Below are positions 11,380 through 23,019 of a stretch of 64,000 nucleotides of DNA, piece by piece (the stretch's first letter is position 1; each line of letters begins with the position of its first letter). The position numbers and the translations under genes were made by a program. The DNA is from Eucalyptus grandis (Eukaryota; Streptophyta; Magnoliopsida; Myrtales; Myrtaceae), in the NCBI RefSeq assembly GCF_016545825.1, contig NC_052618.1:20659561-20723560 (forward strand), in the 5' to 3' direction. The notes under the pieces were generated by a model. The model did not search any database. It was not told the DNA's origin and saw only the letters and a list, made by a program, of their open reading frames with translations.

Positions 11380-12601
11380 GCAAGGAGAATCCATATCAAA
11401 GTCCCTAAACTTGCCCTATAATGGCATTTAGCACGCTTCTGGAGATGAAGACTATTGTCTAAGTAAATGGGCTTCAAAAAATTATGAAAATATAGAATAA
11501 GATAGACAAAATCTAGAGGAATAGTTTCCATGAAGGAATCAAAGTGTAATTTGGTTATACAACATGGTATAAATTTTTGAAAACTAGACTGAAACAGTGA
11601 AATATTTTGGTAGATAATAGAACCCGAAATGACATTGTTTTGCAGCTAAATGATTCTAAAAAATTATGAAAATTTTATATGTGGTAGTTTAGGATCTACT
11701 ATACAACTTTCATGAGGGACACTCATTAAAATTCTTGACCAAAAATTCTATGAAAAATGGCAATCATAAAAAAGGTTGGTTCAATAATAGTAAAAACAGA
11801 TTGCATACTCGTTAGTTTTTCAAATGTATTTTTGCCATACAAAGTCCAAAAAATCTGAATTTAAAGTATGTCATAAAACAGCCAATATGAAAAGACTTTT
11901 GTGAGGGATGCCCAAAGGAACTCACATCATACAAGCTGGTACAAAATTTGCGAAGCAACTGAGGGTCAAACTAAAATCAAACCTAACTTGGATAATCCTT
12001 CCTATTTTGACTCAACTTTCGATATCTTCAGTCCAAGCGTATATGAAGATTCAACATATAACCTTTCCATGACACATATACAAACCCATTGATTTCAAAC
12101 ATTTTAACTATATAACTTTTTCCGAAACTTGCGACTAGGTGCTAATGTCTCTAGAATCACGAAATTCAAAAATTTTGAACCCAACAATTGATTGATAAAG
12201 GATAAACGGGGATATCCAATTGCCTCAAGTCCTAGAGGGCTGCATTTGTGGCTCAGCATGGCGACGGCATGGCTAACGGCAGCAACGCGAGCTCTGAGTT
12301 GAAGAGTGTGAGTTGACTATTGCCTTGAGCTGAGGAGAGAATAGTTTGTTGCTGGCTTCCATAATGGCAATAGTGGGACTGAGGTACAATGGAGAAAATG
12401 AAGTGGTGTGGGGCGGTGAAAGGCAGGAGGAAGTGGCGACTTCGTTCTTCTCTTTTCCGACCTCAGCATTCATCATTAGTTGTTGCCATTGAGGTGTCGT
12501 TTCCTGGGGAGAGTGTTTAGGGGAATGATACGGAGCTGGTCCGTGTTGACTTCAAGGGAGAGATGTGCCATTGCTAGGTGTGTTGTGGATGAAGGTGAAA
12601 G
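11380..12601 (-). mobile_element. Reversed, truncated LTR of the inner-LTR family (left part)
   Basis: Reverse-complement units of the 180-bp repeat found at 2900-3600 are visible at about 11520, 11715 and 11900; the best one reads 'catgaaagttgta' then 'taaactaccacata'. Rightwards comes a GC-rich leader-like stretch (12240-12560). The order, read on the minus strand, matches the inner solo LTR: microsatellite, GC-rich leader, 180-bp repeats. The copia element at 12602-22339 interrupts it and it continues at 22340-22870. Confidence 0.5.
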
Positions 12602-13567
12602 GGCTAGTACACACACCTAAAGGGGGGTGGATAGGTGTATATAAAGTTTATTTGCAAGACTTAATAAAATAAATTACCTTTTAAAATGATTGATTAGGGA
12701 AATAAACTGCTTTGAAAAATTCTATAAAGCAATTATATAAAGCAATAAGATAAGGAGTTAAGGAAAGAGAATTGAAACACAAGATTTATAGTGGTTTGGC
12801 TTAATCCAAGCCTACGTCTATTCTCCCGCGCTGACAGCCTATTGACTGAATTTCACTATGAATAAAAAGAGATTATAAAGCTTGTGATCTTTGACTTCCT
12901 CAGTGGAGAGTCTCAGCTAGTCTCTTCACAAAATATCACTATGTGCTTCTCTCTTTTGTATACAATTTGAGCTCGATGAATTGAAAGAACAAGGAACTAA
13001 GAGATTCAGACTTTGAAATTCTTCTTTCACGCACTACTTCGAACAATTGAAGAGTTCGCCTTAAATACTCATTCATACATTCACAACCGTTGGCACTTTC
13101 CAAAGGAATTCTTCCAATTTACCCGTTGGAAAGAATCAATTAAAGTGATCTCGAGTCATTGAAAGATTAGTGATGAAAGCTTGTCAATCCTATTCGCCCA
13201 TACAATCAGGATCTTTGGTTTCCATAAGTAGAACTTTCCAAGTTTGCTCGCCTTTCAAAAGATCTTCAAATCGCAATAGATTCCAATAAGAATAATCAAT
13301 CTTGTTGATAATGTATCCAACCAAAAAGGTCTTCCAAAAACATACGAATCGAATCCTTGAAGATAATCCGTAATCTTGATAAGTCTTCTCTCTTCGTCTG
13401 GAAACTACTAGTGAGAGCAGACTTTGAGTCTTGAGTCTGGCGGTCTTTAGACTTTGACAACATAGTCTAGAGTTCTTTAACCTTAACACTTGAGTTTGGA
13501 AGTCTTCAGACTAGACTAATGAAAACGTTTTGTCAACTTCAAAACAATAAATGAGTTTTCTTCAACA
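12602..13567 (-). repeat. 3' LTR of the copia element
   Basis: 966 bp, direct copy of 21384-22339. Read on the minus strand it starts TGTTGAAGAAAACTC, carries an AGTCT/AGACT cluster (about 13420-13515), a TATA-like 'gagtatttaagg' (about 13050), the conserved block near 12783-12830, and a C-rich 3' end. The terminal base expected to be T at 12601 reads g, one of several differences from the other LTR. Confidence 0.9.
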
Positions 13568-13581
13568 ATCTTCCCCTTTTT
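13568..13581 (-). promoter_or_regulatory. Polypurine tract (plus-strand primer) of the copia element
   Basis: On the minus strand AAAAAGGGGAAGAT lies immediately before the TGTTGAAG start of the 3' LTR, the standard place for the PPT. Confidence 0.85.
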
Positions 13582-13948
13582 ATGGTGAAAAAACTTTCAT
13601 GCATATTTGAAAACTTTTTGTCCTGCAAAACAACACTTAAGCAATACATAATAACTTATAAAAATAAGTTGATTGTGACTTGGATAGTATCAATTCTGCA
13701 ACCACAGAAGACATGTTAATCCTGCAAGATAATTATCCATCCACAATCAGTATCTCAAGCTAAGTTATTGCAAGCATCAAAGATTCAAATCACAATAGCA
13801 GTCAAGATCCAAAGTCAAAAGTCCACAACCAAACAAAAATACCAAAGTCTGAAAAGATCATCAAAAGATAAAGATAAATCTACACAACTTCTCCCCCTTT
13901 TTGTCAACAGCAAAAAGTGGAGAATAAGCAAAAAGAGTGGTGTGAAAA

Positions 13949-16102
13949 TCATGGTTGTTTTGGCAAGTGAACAAGTTGGAATTCCCTTATAGAACTCACT
14001 GTCTTCTCAAGCTTTCCAAAAGTCTCCTTCAGTTGTTGTAACTCTTCACCCTTCATAGTATCTTTCACTTGATTCTTTAGGGCAAGTAATTGCTCTTGCA
14101 ACAAAATTGAAGTAGTTAAGAAAGCCTTTTTGAGATCATTTATCTCATACTCCAAACCATATTGCTATCTCCTTAAATCCAATAGAATATCCAGTAATCT
14201 TGAAAAGTTTGCTGATTGTTCTGATGTAGCACTAGGTCCAGCCAAATTTATTCTTGGAGTCTTAAGATTGGAGGGTTCTTTAGCAGTTCTTCTACTATGA
14301 CCAGGAGTGAATGCCTCAAGGTCTGGTTTTGGATGGTGAGAGGCATACACGTCCTCTGGATTTGCTGCAGATCGACTAACATCACTAGTTATAATAGGTA
14401 AAGAAATACCTCGTTTTTCAACAGCTCCCCCTGTTTGTGTGCCTTCAGGTGGAGAGGTGAATTCTTCTTCATTTTTTTGTTTCAACTTCAACATCAAAGT
14501 GATGTTTTTCTTTGTCTTTCTCTTCAGCAATTCCACTCCTTATCTTTTCTGAATCGCTCAACAAGGATACATCCAATGTAGGCTCAAAGGAATCATCTCG
14601 AGCCTCTTCTCCTCTCTTCTTTCTTCCTCTTCCTCTTCCTCTTCCTCTGTTCTCTTCTCTTCTTCACTTCTTCTTCCTTCATCTCTCTTCTTTGTCTCTT
14701 CCCTGGTCTCTCTTCCTTCTGTCTCTTGAAAGCTAACATAACTCTGTAAATTTCAAAGGGCAAAGGCGGAAAGAGAGTGATGTCATCCTCATCATCTTCA
14801 TCTTCCAAGATAAGGGCTTTCCTCTTCTTGATGGGTTCTATCATTGGTGCTGCAAAGCTTTGCTTTGCCTTGATAGGGGATTTCTCCTTCATTCACTCTA
14901 ACACCTTGTTGAATTCTTTCAGACGCATCTTGGTGATCATCTTCAATCCAATTACCATAAAAGCAATGCTTCGCAAGTACAAAGGAGCAGGTAAATAAAT
15001 GTTGAAGTGTTAGAAGATTCTTGTGATAAGAGCAGAGTATGAGAGTTGTCCTTGTCTTTCACCATTGTCTTGTACATGTGTATCAAGATGGTGTGAGGCA
15101 GAGAGAACTTGTAACTAATGTTGATGGCATACATCAACTTTGCTTAAAATGAGACACATTAGTCTTGGATGTTGATTTTGGATGGATGCAGTTGATCACG
15201 ATTTTATGTAGCAAGATATTGGAGGCATTCATCCTAGTGGAGGAGATCTTGCCTTTAGCAAACCTGTCTTTCACCAATTCCAGTGTAGCGTGAGTAATGA
15301 ACACACTGATTGGTTGGAAACACGCTCTTTCCACCCCAATCAAATCAGCCAAAATGTCCACATCGACAAAAAATTCCTTATCCTTAACAGTAAAAGAGAA
15401 TCTATTCACATCCAAAAAAGATAGATTCGAATAGAAATAGGCTGTGAGTTCTAGATAAACAATTGTTGTCTCAGAACAAAAACACTCCAATTGAAGAAGT
15501 GCAAACTTCTCCCTTAGATTTACTCGCACAGAATCAAGAAAATCAAAATCAACGCTTCTAGGGTTCATAACCCCTAACTTCATCGGTTTTGAATAAACCT
15601 TCTTATGGTCCTTTGATCTGAATAGACTCATTTCATCACCACCAACATTTGCAACCACTCCCATTCTAGGCTAGAAATATGTGAACATTCTTTCGTCATC
15701 GTCCTTTCCTTCTAGCTGATTAAACGTGCCATAATGCGGGTTCAACCCTTTTTCCACAATGCCTAACTTCTCCATATTGCACAAGAATAAAGTTTCATTT
15801 TTGTAGCTTCTCTCTCTCAGATACTAATCGATCAAAGACATAGCAGTACCTCATTCTTTCAACTTAGAATAAAGCTTGAAAGCAACTTTAGGTGTCAGCG
15901 TTCTTACAGGTTCAATTTCTTCCATTATTTCTTCTTCTGGTTGAGACGATGGAGGAGACTGACGTTATTGAAAATGTTGTTGCTGACTTGGTTGTTGCTG
16001 TTGAGAAAAGTCATCTTCCGCGGTCAAATCGAAGTGCATAGGACCCTCAGGCATGTGCCGTGGTCCCCTGCTTGCGATTTTGGAAGACTTTATTGAAGAC
16101 AT
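13949..16102 (-). pseudogene. Extra 3' ORF region of the copia element (env-like / putative plant transposon protein)
   Basis: Sense ORFs lie between RNase H and the 3' LTR. A start at 16102 opens with MSSIKSSK and a Gln-rich stretch (SQQQQPSQQQ), then stops. A 176-codon ORF (15134-15664) contains VYLELTAYFYSNLSF and KEFFVDVDILADLIGVER; the 'FYANL...V.G..v.fd...i...LGip' pattern is typical of ORFs annotated in plants as envelope-like or putative plant transposon protein. Next come a Lys/Arg/Glu-rich basic segment with an acidic EDEDDEDD patch (14593-14892), a hydrophilic segment (14165-14536) and a coiled-coil-like stretch (13949-14155). The frames are interrupted, so the product is not made as one protein. 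The SIRE env-like reading is inference from place and pattern. Confidence 0.6.
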
Positions 16103-16239
16103 TGTCACTTTATAGGAGAAATCCTTGAACTTGCTTGAAAAGGTGAAATATTTTGAAATAAACTAGAGAGAAAATGAGTGAGAGTGAAGTTCAGTATTCT
16201 AGGGTTTGAAAGAGTGTAAATGGGGAAGATGAATTTCGA

Positions 16240-16256
16240 CAGTATATAAAGCAAGT
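16240..16256 (-). promoter_or_regulatory. TATA-like sequence upstream of the extra 3' ORF
   Basis: On the minus strand 'gctttatatactg' lies about 145 bp before the ORF start at 16102 and about 200-300 bp downstream of an AGTCT/AGACT cluster (16480-16556). The same order of motif cluster then TATA is seen in the element's LTRs. Confidence 0.35.
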
Positions 16257-16474
16257 GAAACGATGTATATAGATCGTCATAAAGGAAAAGTAAAACTGTC
16301 TTTTGAAAATGAAAAACTACCATAATTTTAAAAAAGAAAAGATAATTGCTAAAAATAAAATACGAAAGTAGCAATTCAAAAAGCAATCGTACCTTTTTAA
16401 ATTTTTATTTAAAAATTAAATTACTAGTATCGAAATAACTTACAGTTGTAACTCTTAGTCATTCTAAGTTTGAA

Positions 16475-16560
16475 TACCTTAGACTTTACCTCCGAGTCTG
16501 AACACTTTCAGACTTACTCGATAGAAGATATGATGTTCAGTCTAGTGCGAATAGACTCAA
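16475..16560 (-). promoter_or_regulatory. U3-like AGTCT/AGACT motif cluster inside the element
   Basis: Five AGTCT or AGACT pentamers occur within about 85 bp, a density otherwise seen only in the U3 parts of this LTR family (4597-4680, 13420-13515, 22190-22285, 45960-46170). It lies after RNase H and before the extra ORF. Confidence 0.45.
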
Positions 16561-16636
16561 ATAGGCTTTTCTCCAATGGCTTTGTAAATATATATGCCAG
16601 TTGATTCTTTGAGTCAATGAACCGAATCATAATTTC

Positions 16637-19600
16637 TCAATTCTGAACATGATCTCTAATAAAGTGATGTTGAATCTTTATACACTTTGCCCTTGAATGA
16701 AGAATTTGATTCTTTATGAGATTGATTGCATTGGTGTTGTCACATTTGATCTCTGTGCATGAGTCTTCTATTCCAAAGTCTCTTAGCTGTTGCTTTCCAT
16801 AATATTTGAGAACAACAGCTTCCAAGAGCCACATACTCCGCTTCTGTTGTTGAAAGAGCTACAGTACTCTACTTCCTTAAGAATCAAGATACTATCCTAT
16901 TTTCCAACAATTGACAAGTACCAGAATTACTCTTTCTATCGACTCTGCAACCTACTAAATCTCCATCTGGATATCTAAGGAGAGTAAAGTCTCATTCTTT
17001 TGGATACCACAGTCCTAGCTTTGGAGTTGTTGCAATGTATTTGATGATGCGCTTTGAAGCAACTAAATGAGATTCTTTGGGATTTGATTGGAATCTAGCA
17101 CAAATACAAACACTAAACAAAATGTCAAGTCTAAATACAGTAAGATAAAGAAGTGAACCAATTATGCTCCTGTATAACTTCTGGTCTACACTCTTTCCTT
17201 CTTCATCTTTTTCAGCTTCAAAGAACTTGACATAGGCGTCTCTATCTTTTTGCAATTTTTCATCATGAACTTCTTGATGAGATCCTCTGCATACTTTTCT
17301 TGATGAATGAAAATTCCTTCATTGGATTGTTTAACTTGTAATCCTAAAAAGAATGTTAACTCACCCATCATGCTCATCTCAAATTCATCCTGCATGCGTC
17401 TTGAAAACTCCCTGCACAAATTTCATTAGATGAACCAAATATAATATCATCAACATAAATTTGAGCAAGTAGAAAATCTTTGCATTCTCTTTTAATAAAC
17501 AAGGTGGTGTCTACCTTTCATTTAACAAAACCATTTTGAGTTAGGAATTTACTTAATCTTTCATACCAAGCTCGAGGTGCCTACTTTAATCCATATAGGG
17601 CATTTTTTAGTCTGTAAACTGAGTCTAGCTTTCTTGGATCTTCAAAACTAGGTGGTTGCTCCACATCGACTTCTTCTTGGATAAATCCATTTAGGAATGC
17701 ACTTTTTATGTCAATTTGGAATAACCTGAAATTTTTTATAGCAAGCAAAAGCAAGTAATAATCTAATTACTTTTAACCTCGCTACTAGTGCATATGTCTC
17801 ATCATAGTCTATCAATTCTTCTTGTGTATATCCTTTGGTTACAAGTCTTGCTTTTATCCTGACCACTTTCATTTCTCGTCCATCTTGTTCCTGAAAACCC
17901 ATTTAGTTCCAATAATAGACTTACCTTTAGGTTTATGAATAAGTTCCCAAACATCATTAATGCTGAACTGTCTAAGCTCTTCTTACATAGCTTCAATCTA
18001 ACTTTCATTAGCCAAGGCTTCTTCTATAGTTTTGGGTTCAATCTCAGAAACAAGTGCTAAAGCACTGAACTTTTCATGCCTTTTGAAATTGGTGGGAATT
18101 CCTTCATCAATGTTACCAATGATGAGTTCCTTGGGATGACTTGACTTATGCTTCCAATTGCTGGTTGGTTTGTGAGTCTGCTGATCCTCTATTTCAGTTG
18201 AATCTTCTGGTTCATCTTGTTGTTGAACTTCAGGAGTTTGAACCACTTTGAGGGAAGTAGATTTTGCAATATCTAGAGTAGGTTCAGGTTCTTCAAGTTG
18301 AGTCTGATCCAATTGATTCTGCATTTAGTCATGAAACTTGACGTTCATAGATTCTTCCATAGACTGACTCTTCTTGTTAAATACTTTGTAGGCTTTGCTT
18401 GAGATTGAATAGTCAAGGAAAATTCCTTCGTCTGATCTTTCTTCAAACTTACCAGTTCGATCATTTGCATTCTTTAAAATAAAACACTTACAACCAAATG
18501 GAAATAAGAAACAATTGGCTTCTTTCCTTTGAATAACTCATAAGGAGTTTTCTCCATAATGGACCTTAAGAAAACTCTGTTAATGATATAACAAGCTGTA
18601 GAAACTGCTTCAACCTAAAAATGAGATGAAATATTACTCTCAATTAAGAGTGTTCTAGTCATTTCTTGCAAAGATCTATTCTTTCTTTTCACAACCCCAT
18701 TTTGCTTTGGAGTATATGGAGAAGAGAACACATGCTGAAAACCAGAGTTATCACAAAATTTTGCAAAGTCTTGGTTTTCAAACTCGCCTCTATGGTTTAT
18801 GCGTATGCGTGAAATAGCATAACCTTTCTCAGTTTGTACCTTCTTGGCAAATTTTGAAAAGTGAATGAATGCTTCAGACTTACTTGCCAAGGAAGTATAC
18901 CCATGTAAAATGAGAATAGTCATCCACGATCACTAAGTAGTATCTCTTTCCACAAATGCTTTGGATTCTGGTTGGTCCAAAGAGTTCCATATGCAGAAGT
19001 TGCAAAACACGATCAGTAGAAACCTGATTTATAGATTTAAAGTTACTTCTAACTTGTTTTCCCATATACATGATGTGTATAATTCAAACTTTTGATACGT
19101 TAGGTTGGCTAAGCCATGAACAAGCTTCTTGGAGGAGATATTGGCAATTTGCTTCATGTTGACATGGCCAAATTTTCTATGCCAAAGGTTTGCTTCATCT
19201 TGAATGGATATTAGACACTAAGAGCTTTCTGGTTTTATATCCAGAAGATAGATGTTCCCATGTCTTCGTCCAAGTAAAGGATTGAGAAAGATCTTTACTA
19301 GTTCCCGAACAAGTGCCTTCTTGGAAATTAATTTTGAATCTAGTGTCGTACAGTTGTTAAGAAGATTATAATTCAAACCTTCTACTAAGGAGACATTGTT
19401 GATTATGAGACTTCCAATCCTCACAGTTCCACATCCAACAATCCTTCATTTGTTGTTTCCACCAAAAGAAACTTTTTCTCCTTTAATTTGCACAAGCTTT
19501 ATAAAATAACTTGAATCTCCTATCACGTGCCTCGAGTAGCCACTATCCAAATACCATTTGATCTTTTTATTGATAGTGACCTACAATAATAAGAAGAACT
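16637..19600 (-). pseudogene. Copia pol polyprotein remnant (PR, IN, RT, RNase H)
   Basis: In order on the minus strand. The protease active site WYLDSG is at about 19527-19560. The integrase zone follows: the H-MELFGP segment (first Asp replaced by Glu) at about 18990, then RINHRGEF (usual Asp replaced by Asn) and NGVVKRKNR (usual Glu replaced by Lys), all within 18615-19071. The linker and RT start (17998-18324) end in IEPKTIEEALANES. RT continues in 17711-17902, and IYVDDIIFGS, the intact catalytic box, is at 17431-17466, followed by GELTFFLGLQVKQ. RNase H lies at 16637-17255 with YLTVFRLDILFSV and CDNTNAINL. Many stops and frameshifts separate these blocks. All three integrase catalytic residues are changed, so this copy cannot integrate by itself. 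Confidence 0.88.
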
Positions 19601-19815
19601 CAAGCTTTCTTTGGTATCCATATCTTCTTGGGTCAAGGGAAGTTAGTACAAAATACAGTTTTTACCCATTCCTTCTTGACAGGTTTCCAAACCATGGGAC
19701 ATTCCTTCTCAAAATGTTCTGAGTTGTTACATTTTGAACATTTGAGAGTACTTTGACCAACAGGTTTTACAAAAACTTTTTGAAATTGATTTCTATAAAA
19801 CGTTTTTGTAGGTCT

Positions 19816-21314
19816 TTATTTGATTATTTCCTTCACTTTTGGAAAATCAATTAAAAGAATGGTTTTTGATGTCATTCCCAAACCAGATTTGTTGAAATAA
19901 GGTTTTTGAATTGAAAGAATATTTTTTAACTTCTCAGATCCTATTGAGAACCTTTTTATGATATTTGAAATGTCCTCTTTCAAAAATGTATTTTCTTTCA
20001 AAAGAGAATCTTCATTGTCTTTCAAATCAACAAAACTTTTGTCTAGATTTTCAAATTTTTCTTTCCAAGAAATTTCCTGTTTCTTTAGTTTAGAATTCTC
20101 ATTTTTTAGCTCGTAAATCCTTTTAAGAGATGTTTTAAGGCTAAGACAAAGTTCATCTATATATTTTGAGACTTTCACAGGAATTTTAGAATTACTAACC
20201 TTAACTTCACTATCTAAGTCTGAATCTGAATCTAAGTTTATCTCAGAGTCTGAGTCTAATTCTAAATTTGCCATCAGACATATGTTTGCATACTCTTCAT
20301 CACGTTCCTCGCATTATGTATTACTACATGTCTCTACTTTGAGAGCCTTCTTGAATTTCTCTGTTTTTTCTTTCTTTTTCTTCAACAAAGGGTAGTTGGG
20401 TCTGATGTGCCACTTTTTCTTACATTCGAAGCAAATCACACCTTTGTTGGTCTCATTATCCTCATTTGATTTCTTCTGAAATCTTTGATTACCCTGCTTC
20501 TTCCAATTAAACATTTTTCCCTTACTGTTTAACTTCCCGAATCTCCTTATCATGAGTGCTAGCTCTTCATCATCCAAGTTGTCTTAGAGTCTGTATCATT
20601 AGAATCATTGTTAGATTTTAAGGCAATTGACTTCTTACCTTTGGAATCTTCTTCCTCATTGATTTGCTCTACTTCATATGATTGAAGTGTGCCAAACAAT
20701 TCGTCTTCAGAAAGAGGCATGATTCTCTGAGTTTCTCTTATAGAGGTTTTCACATGGTTCCAGTCTTTGGAGAGTCATCTCAGCAATTTATTGACCTTCA
20801 TTGGTCTTGAGATTGGTTGTCCCTGATATGCTAGACCGTTTACAATTTCTATAAAACGACTAAACATGTCAGTGATGTATTCTCTTGGTTTCATTTTGAA
20901 GGCTTCATACTGTCCGAGTAGAATATTGATTTTTGTTTCTTTAACTCGATCAGTTCCTTCATAAGTGACATGCAACCTATCGCAGACTTCTTTGGCTATT
21001 TCACAAAATGAAATTCCGTTATACTTAGTAGGAGATATAGCACGATATAATGAATAAATTGCTTTTGCATCAAGAGTTTGTCTCTTGGTTATCTTCGCTT
21101 GTGTCAATTCTCCAACATCTGTAACGTCCTTCCTAGATGTTGAATTAGCTTTAGGAATGATTCATTTTTCTACCACATCCCATTCTAGGGGATCTTTCGA
21201 TCTCAGGAATACCTTCATCTTATTTTTCCAAACGTTGTATTCCTTCCCATCAAAGTAGGGAGGTCAAGTGTTGTTTTGGCCTTCAACCAAACCTGGAGCC
21301 AAAATACTAGCCAT
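19816..21314 (-). pseudogene. Copia gag remnant with degraded zinc knuckle and coiled-coil extension
   Basis: The start at 21314 reads MASILAPGLVEGQ, soon broken by a stop, then PPYFDGKEYNVWKNKM, the usual 'RPPxFnGxNYxxWKxrM' opening of copia gag. The central UBN2-like part is 20775-21107. A zinc knuckle at about 20400-20440 reads CFECKKKWHIRPNY, with the last Cys of CX2CX4HX4C replaced by Tyr. ORF 19816-20274 has Ser/Asp repeats and a long Leu/Lys/Glu coiled coil. A second knuckle at 19699-19740, CSKCNNSEHFEKEC, is intact and lies between gag and the protease. Long coiled-coil gag extensions are known in Sireviruses. Confidence 0.82.
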
Positions 21315-21364
21315 AGAAGATCTTTAGCTCAAAAGTAAAAACACTTTTATAAACCGAGCACTTA

Positions 21365-21376
21365 GCTCTGATACCA
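21365..21376 (-). promoter_or_regulatory. Primer binding site (tRNA-iMet type)
   Basis: On the minus strand TGGTATCAGAGC stands just inside the 5' LTR. It is complementary to the 3' end of plant initiator tRNA-Met, the usual primer of copia elements. Confidence 0.93.
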
Positions 21377-21383
21377 ATTGAAA

Positions 21384-22339
21384 TGGCTAGTACACACACT
21401 TAAGGGGGGGGTGAATAAGTGTATATAAAAATTTATTCGCAAGACTTACTAAAATAAATTGCCTTTTAAAATGATTGATTAGGGAAATAAACTGCTTTGA
21501 AAAATTCTATAAAGCAATTATATAAAGCAATAAGATAAGGAGTTAAGGAAAGAGAATTGGAACACAAGATTTATAGTGGTTCGGCTTAATCTAAGCCTAC
21601 GTCTATTCTCCCGCGCTGACGGCCTATTGACTGAATTTCACTATGAATAAAAAGAGATTATAAAGCTTGTGATCTTTGACTTCCTCAGTGGAGAGTCTCA
21701 GCTAGTCTCTTCACAAAATCTCACTATGTGCTTCTCTCTTTTGTATACAATTTGAGCTCGATGAATTGAAAGAATAAGGAACTAAGAAATTCAGACTTTG
21801 ATATTCTTCTTTCATGCACTACTTCGAACAACTGAAGAGTTCGCCTTAAATACTCTTTCATGCCTTCAAAATCGTTGGCACTTTCCAAATGAATTCTTCC
21901 AATCTACCCTTGAACAGAATCAATTAAGATGATCTTGAGTCGTTGAAAGCTCATCAATCATGTTCGCCCATACAATCAGGATTTTTTATTTCTATAAGTA
22001 GAACCTTCCAAGTTTACTAGCCTTTCAAAAGATCTTCAAATGACAGTAGATTCCAATAAGAATAATCAATCTTGCTGATAATGTATCCAGCCAAAAATGT
22101 CTTCCAAAAACATATGAATCGAATCATTGAAGATAATCCGTAATCTAGATAAGTCTTCTCTCTTCATCTGGAAACTATTAGTGAGGGCAGACTTTGAGTA
22201 TTAAGTCTGGCGGTCTTCAGACTTTGACAACATAGTCTAGATTTCTTCAGACCTTTAACACTTGAGTCTAGAAGTCTTCAAACTAGACTAATGGAAATGT
22301 TTTGTTAACTTCAAAATAATAAAGGAGTTTTCTCCAACA
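21384..22339 (-). repeat. 5' LTR of the copia element
   Basis: 956 bp. On the minus strand it runs from TGTTGGAGAAAACTCC to GTACTAGCCA, next to the PBS, and aligns over its whole length with 12602-13567 with scattered substitutions and small indels. It carries the AGTCT/AGACT cluster (about 22190-22285) and the conserved block (about 21569-21615). Confidence 0.92.
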
Positions 22340-22755
22340 GAAGGAAGAACGAGGGAAGCCGGCTTCTATTCTACCACTCATGGACTTCTTTGTTGACTCC
22401 AATGAGCGACGTGTTGAGGTCGTTGGATGGTGTTGCGGTGCGTTGGAAACAAGGGAAAAGGGCGTTGGACTTCCGTTCCTCTGCCGCTTCTACTAGTCGT
22501 GCCACGAGGGGATTCGACATAAGCTGCTGGCCAATTGACTTCTCCTCATGGTTACACACCAACTAGGGTTTGTGAATTGCCGTTGTTGTGGTGGGGTTGA
22601 GGCAATGGTGGCGCTAGTGACCACGTGGGTTGAATTGGCGAGGAGGCATTGTGAGGTGTCGTGGCGAGGGGATGAGGTGACTCAGTAATGATGGGGAGGA
22701 GCAGAGGTTGAAAGTCTTTGTGGTGGTGCAATACGTCGAGTGAAAAATCCAGACA

Positions 22756-22796
<41 letters not shown>

Positions 22797-22870
22797 CACA
22801 CACACACACATACATGTATACACACCCCACAACGGGTATCAATCTCAACCCTATTTTTTCTCAAAAATAT
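22340..22870 (-). mobile_element. Reversed LTR remnant, right part (continuation across the copia insertion)
   Basis: GC-rich leader-like sequence with short meaningless minus-strand ORFs, ending rightwards in a CA/TG microsatellite. By composition and order it continues the reversed LTR fragment at 11380-12601. Confidence 0.4.
22755..22826. repeat. (CA)n/(TA)n compound microsatellite
   Basis: About 32 bases of CA repeats, a short TATATATA, then more CA repeats. The Val/Cys-rich minus-strand ORFs over it are artefacts. Confidence 0.95.
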
Positions 22871-23019
22871 CCATATTTTTGCTAGGTGATTATGATAGCA
22901 TCGTCTAACAAAATTGATAAATCTATGATTTAAATTGTCAAGACATTCGTTGGCTCATCCTGCGGACATTGCACTTTTCGGAAACAAATTTAAATCTTTC
23001 ATCTTACAATCATTTAAAT

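Larger units (their letters stand above)
12602..22339 (-). mobile_element. Complete but defective copia LTR retrotransposon (Sirevirus-like), 9.7 kb
   Basis: Two direct LTRs (12602-13567 and 21384-22339) flank an internal region with, in minus-strand order, a PBS, gag, aspartic protease, integrase, reverse transcriptase, RNase H, an extra ORF region and a PPT. Gene order gag-PR-IN-RT-RH is that of copia elements. The extra 3' ORFs, a coiled-coil gag extension and the LTR style point to the SIRE/Maximus lineage, by inference. The LTRs differ from each other by visible substitutions and small indels, and pol is broken by stops and frameshifts, so the insertion is not recent. The flanks are gaaag (12597-12601) and gaagg (22340-22344), a possible target duplication with one mismatch. 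Confidence 0.9.
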
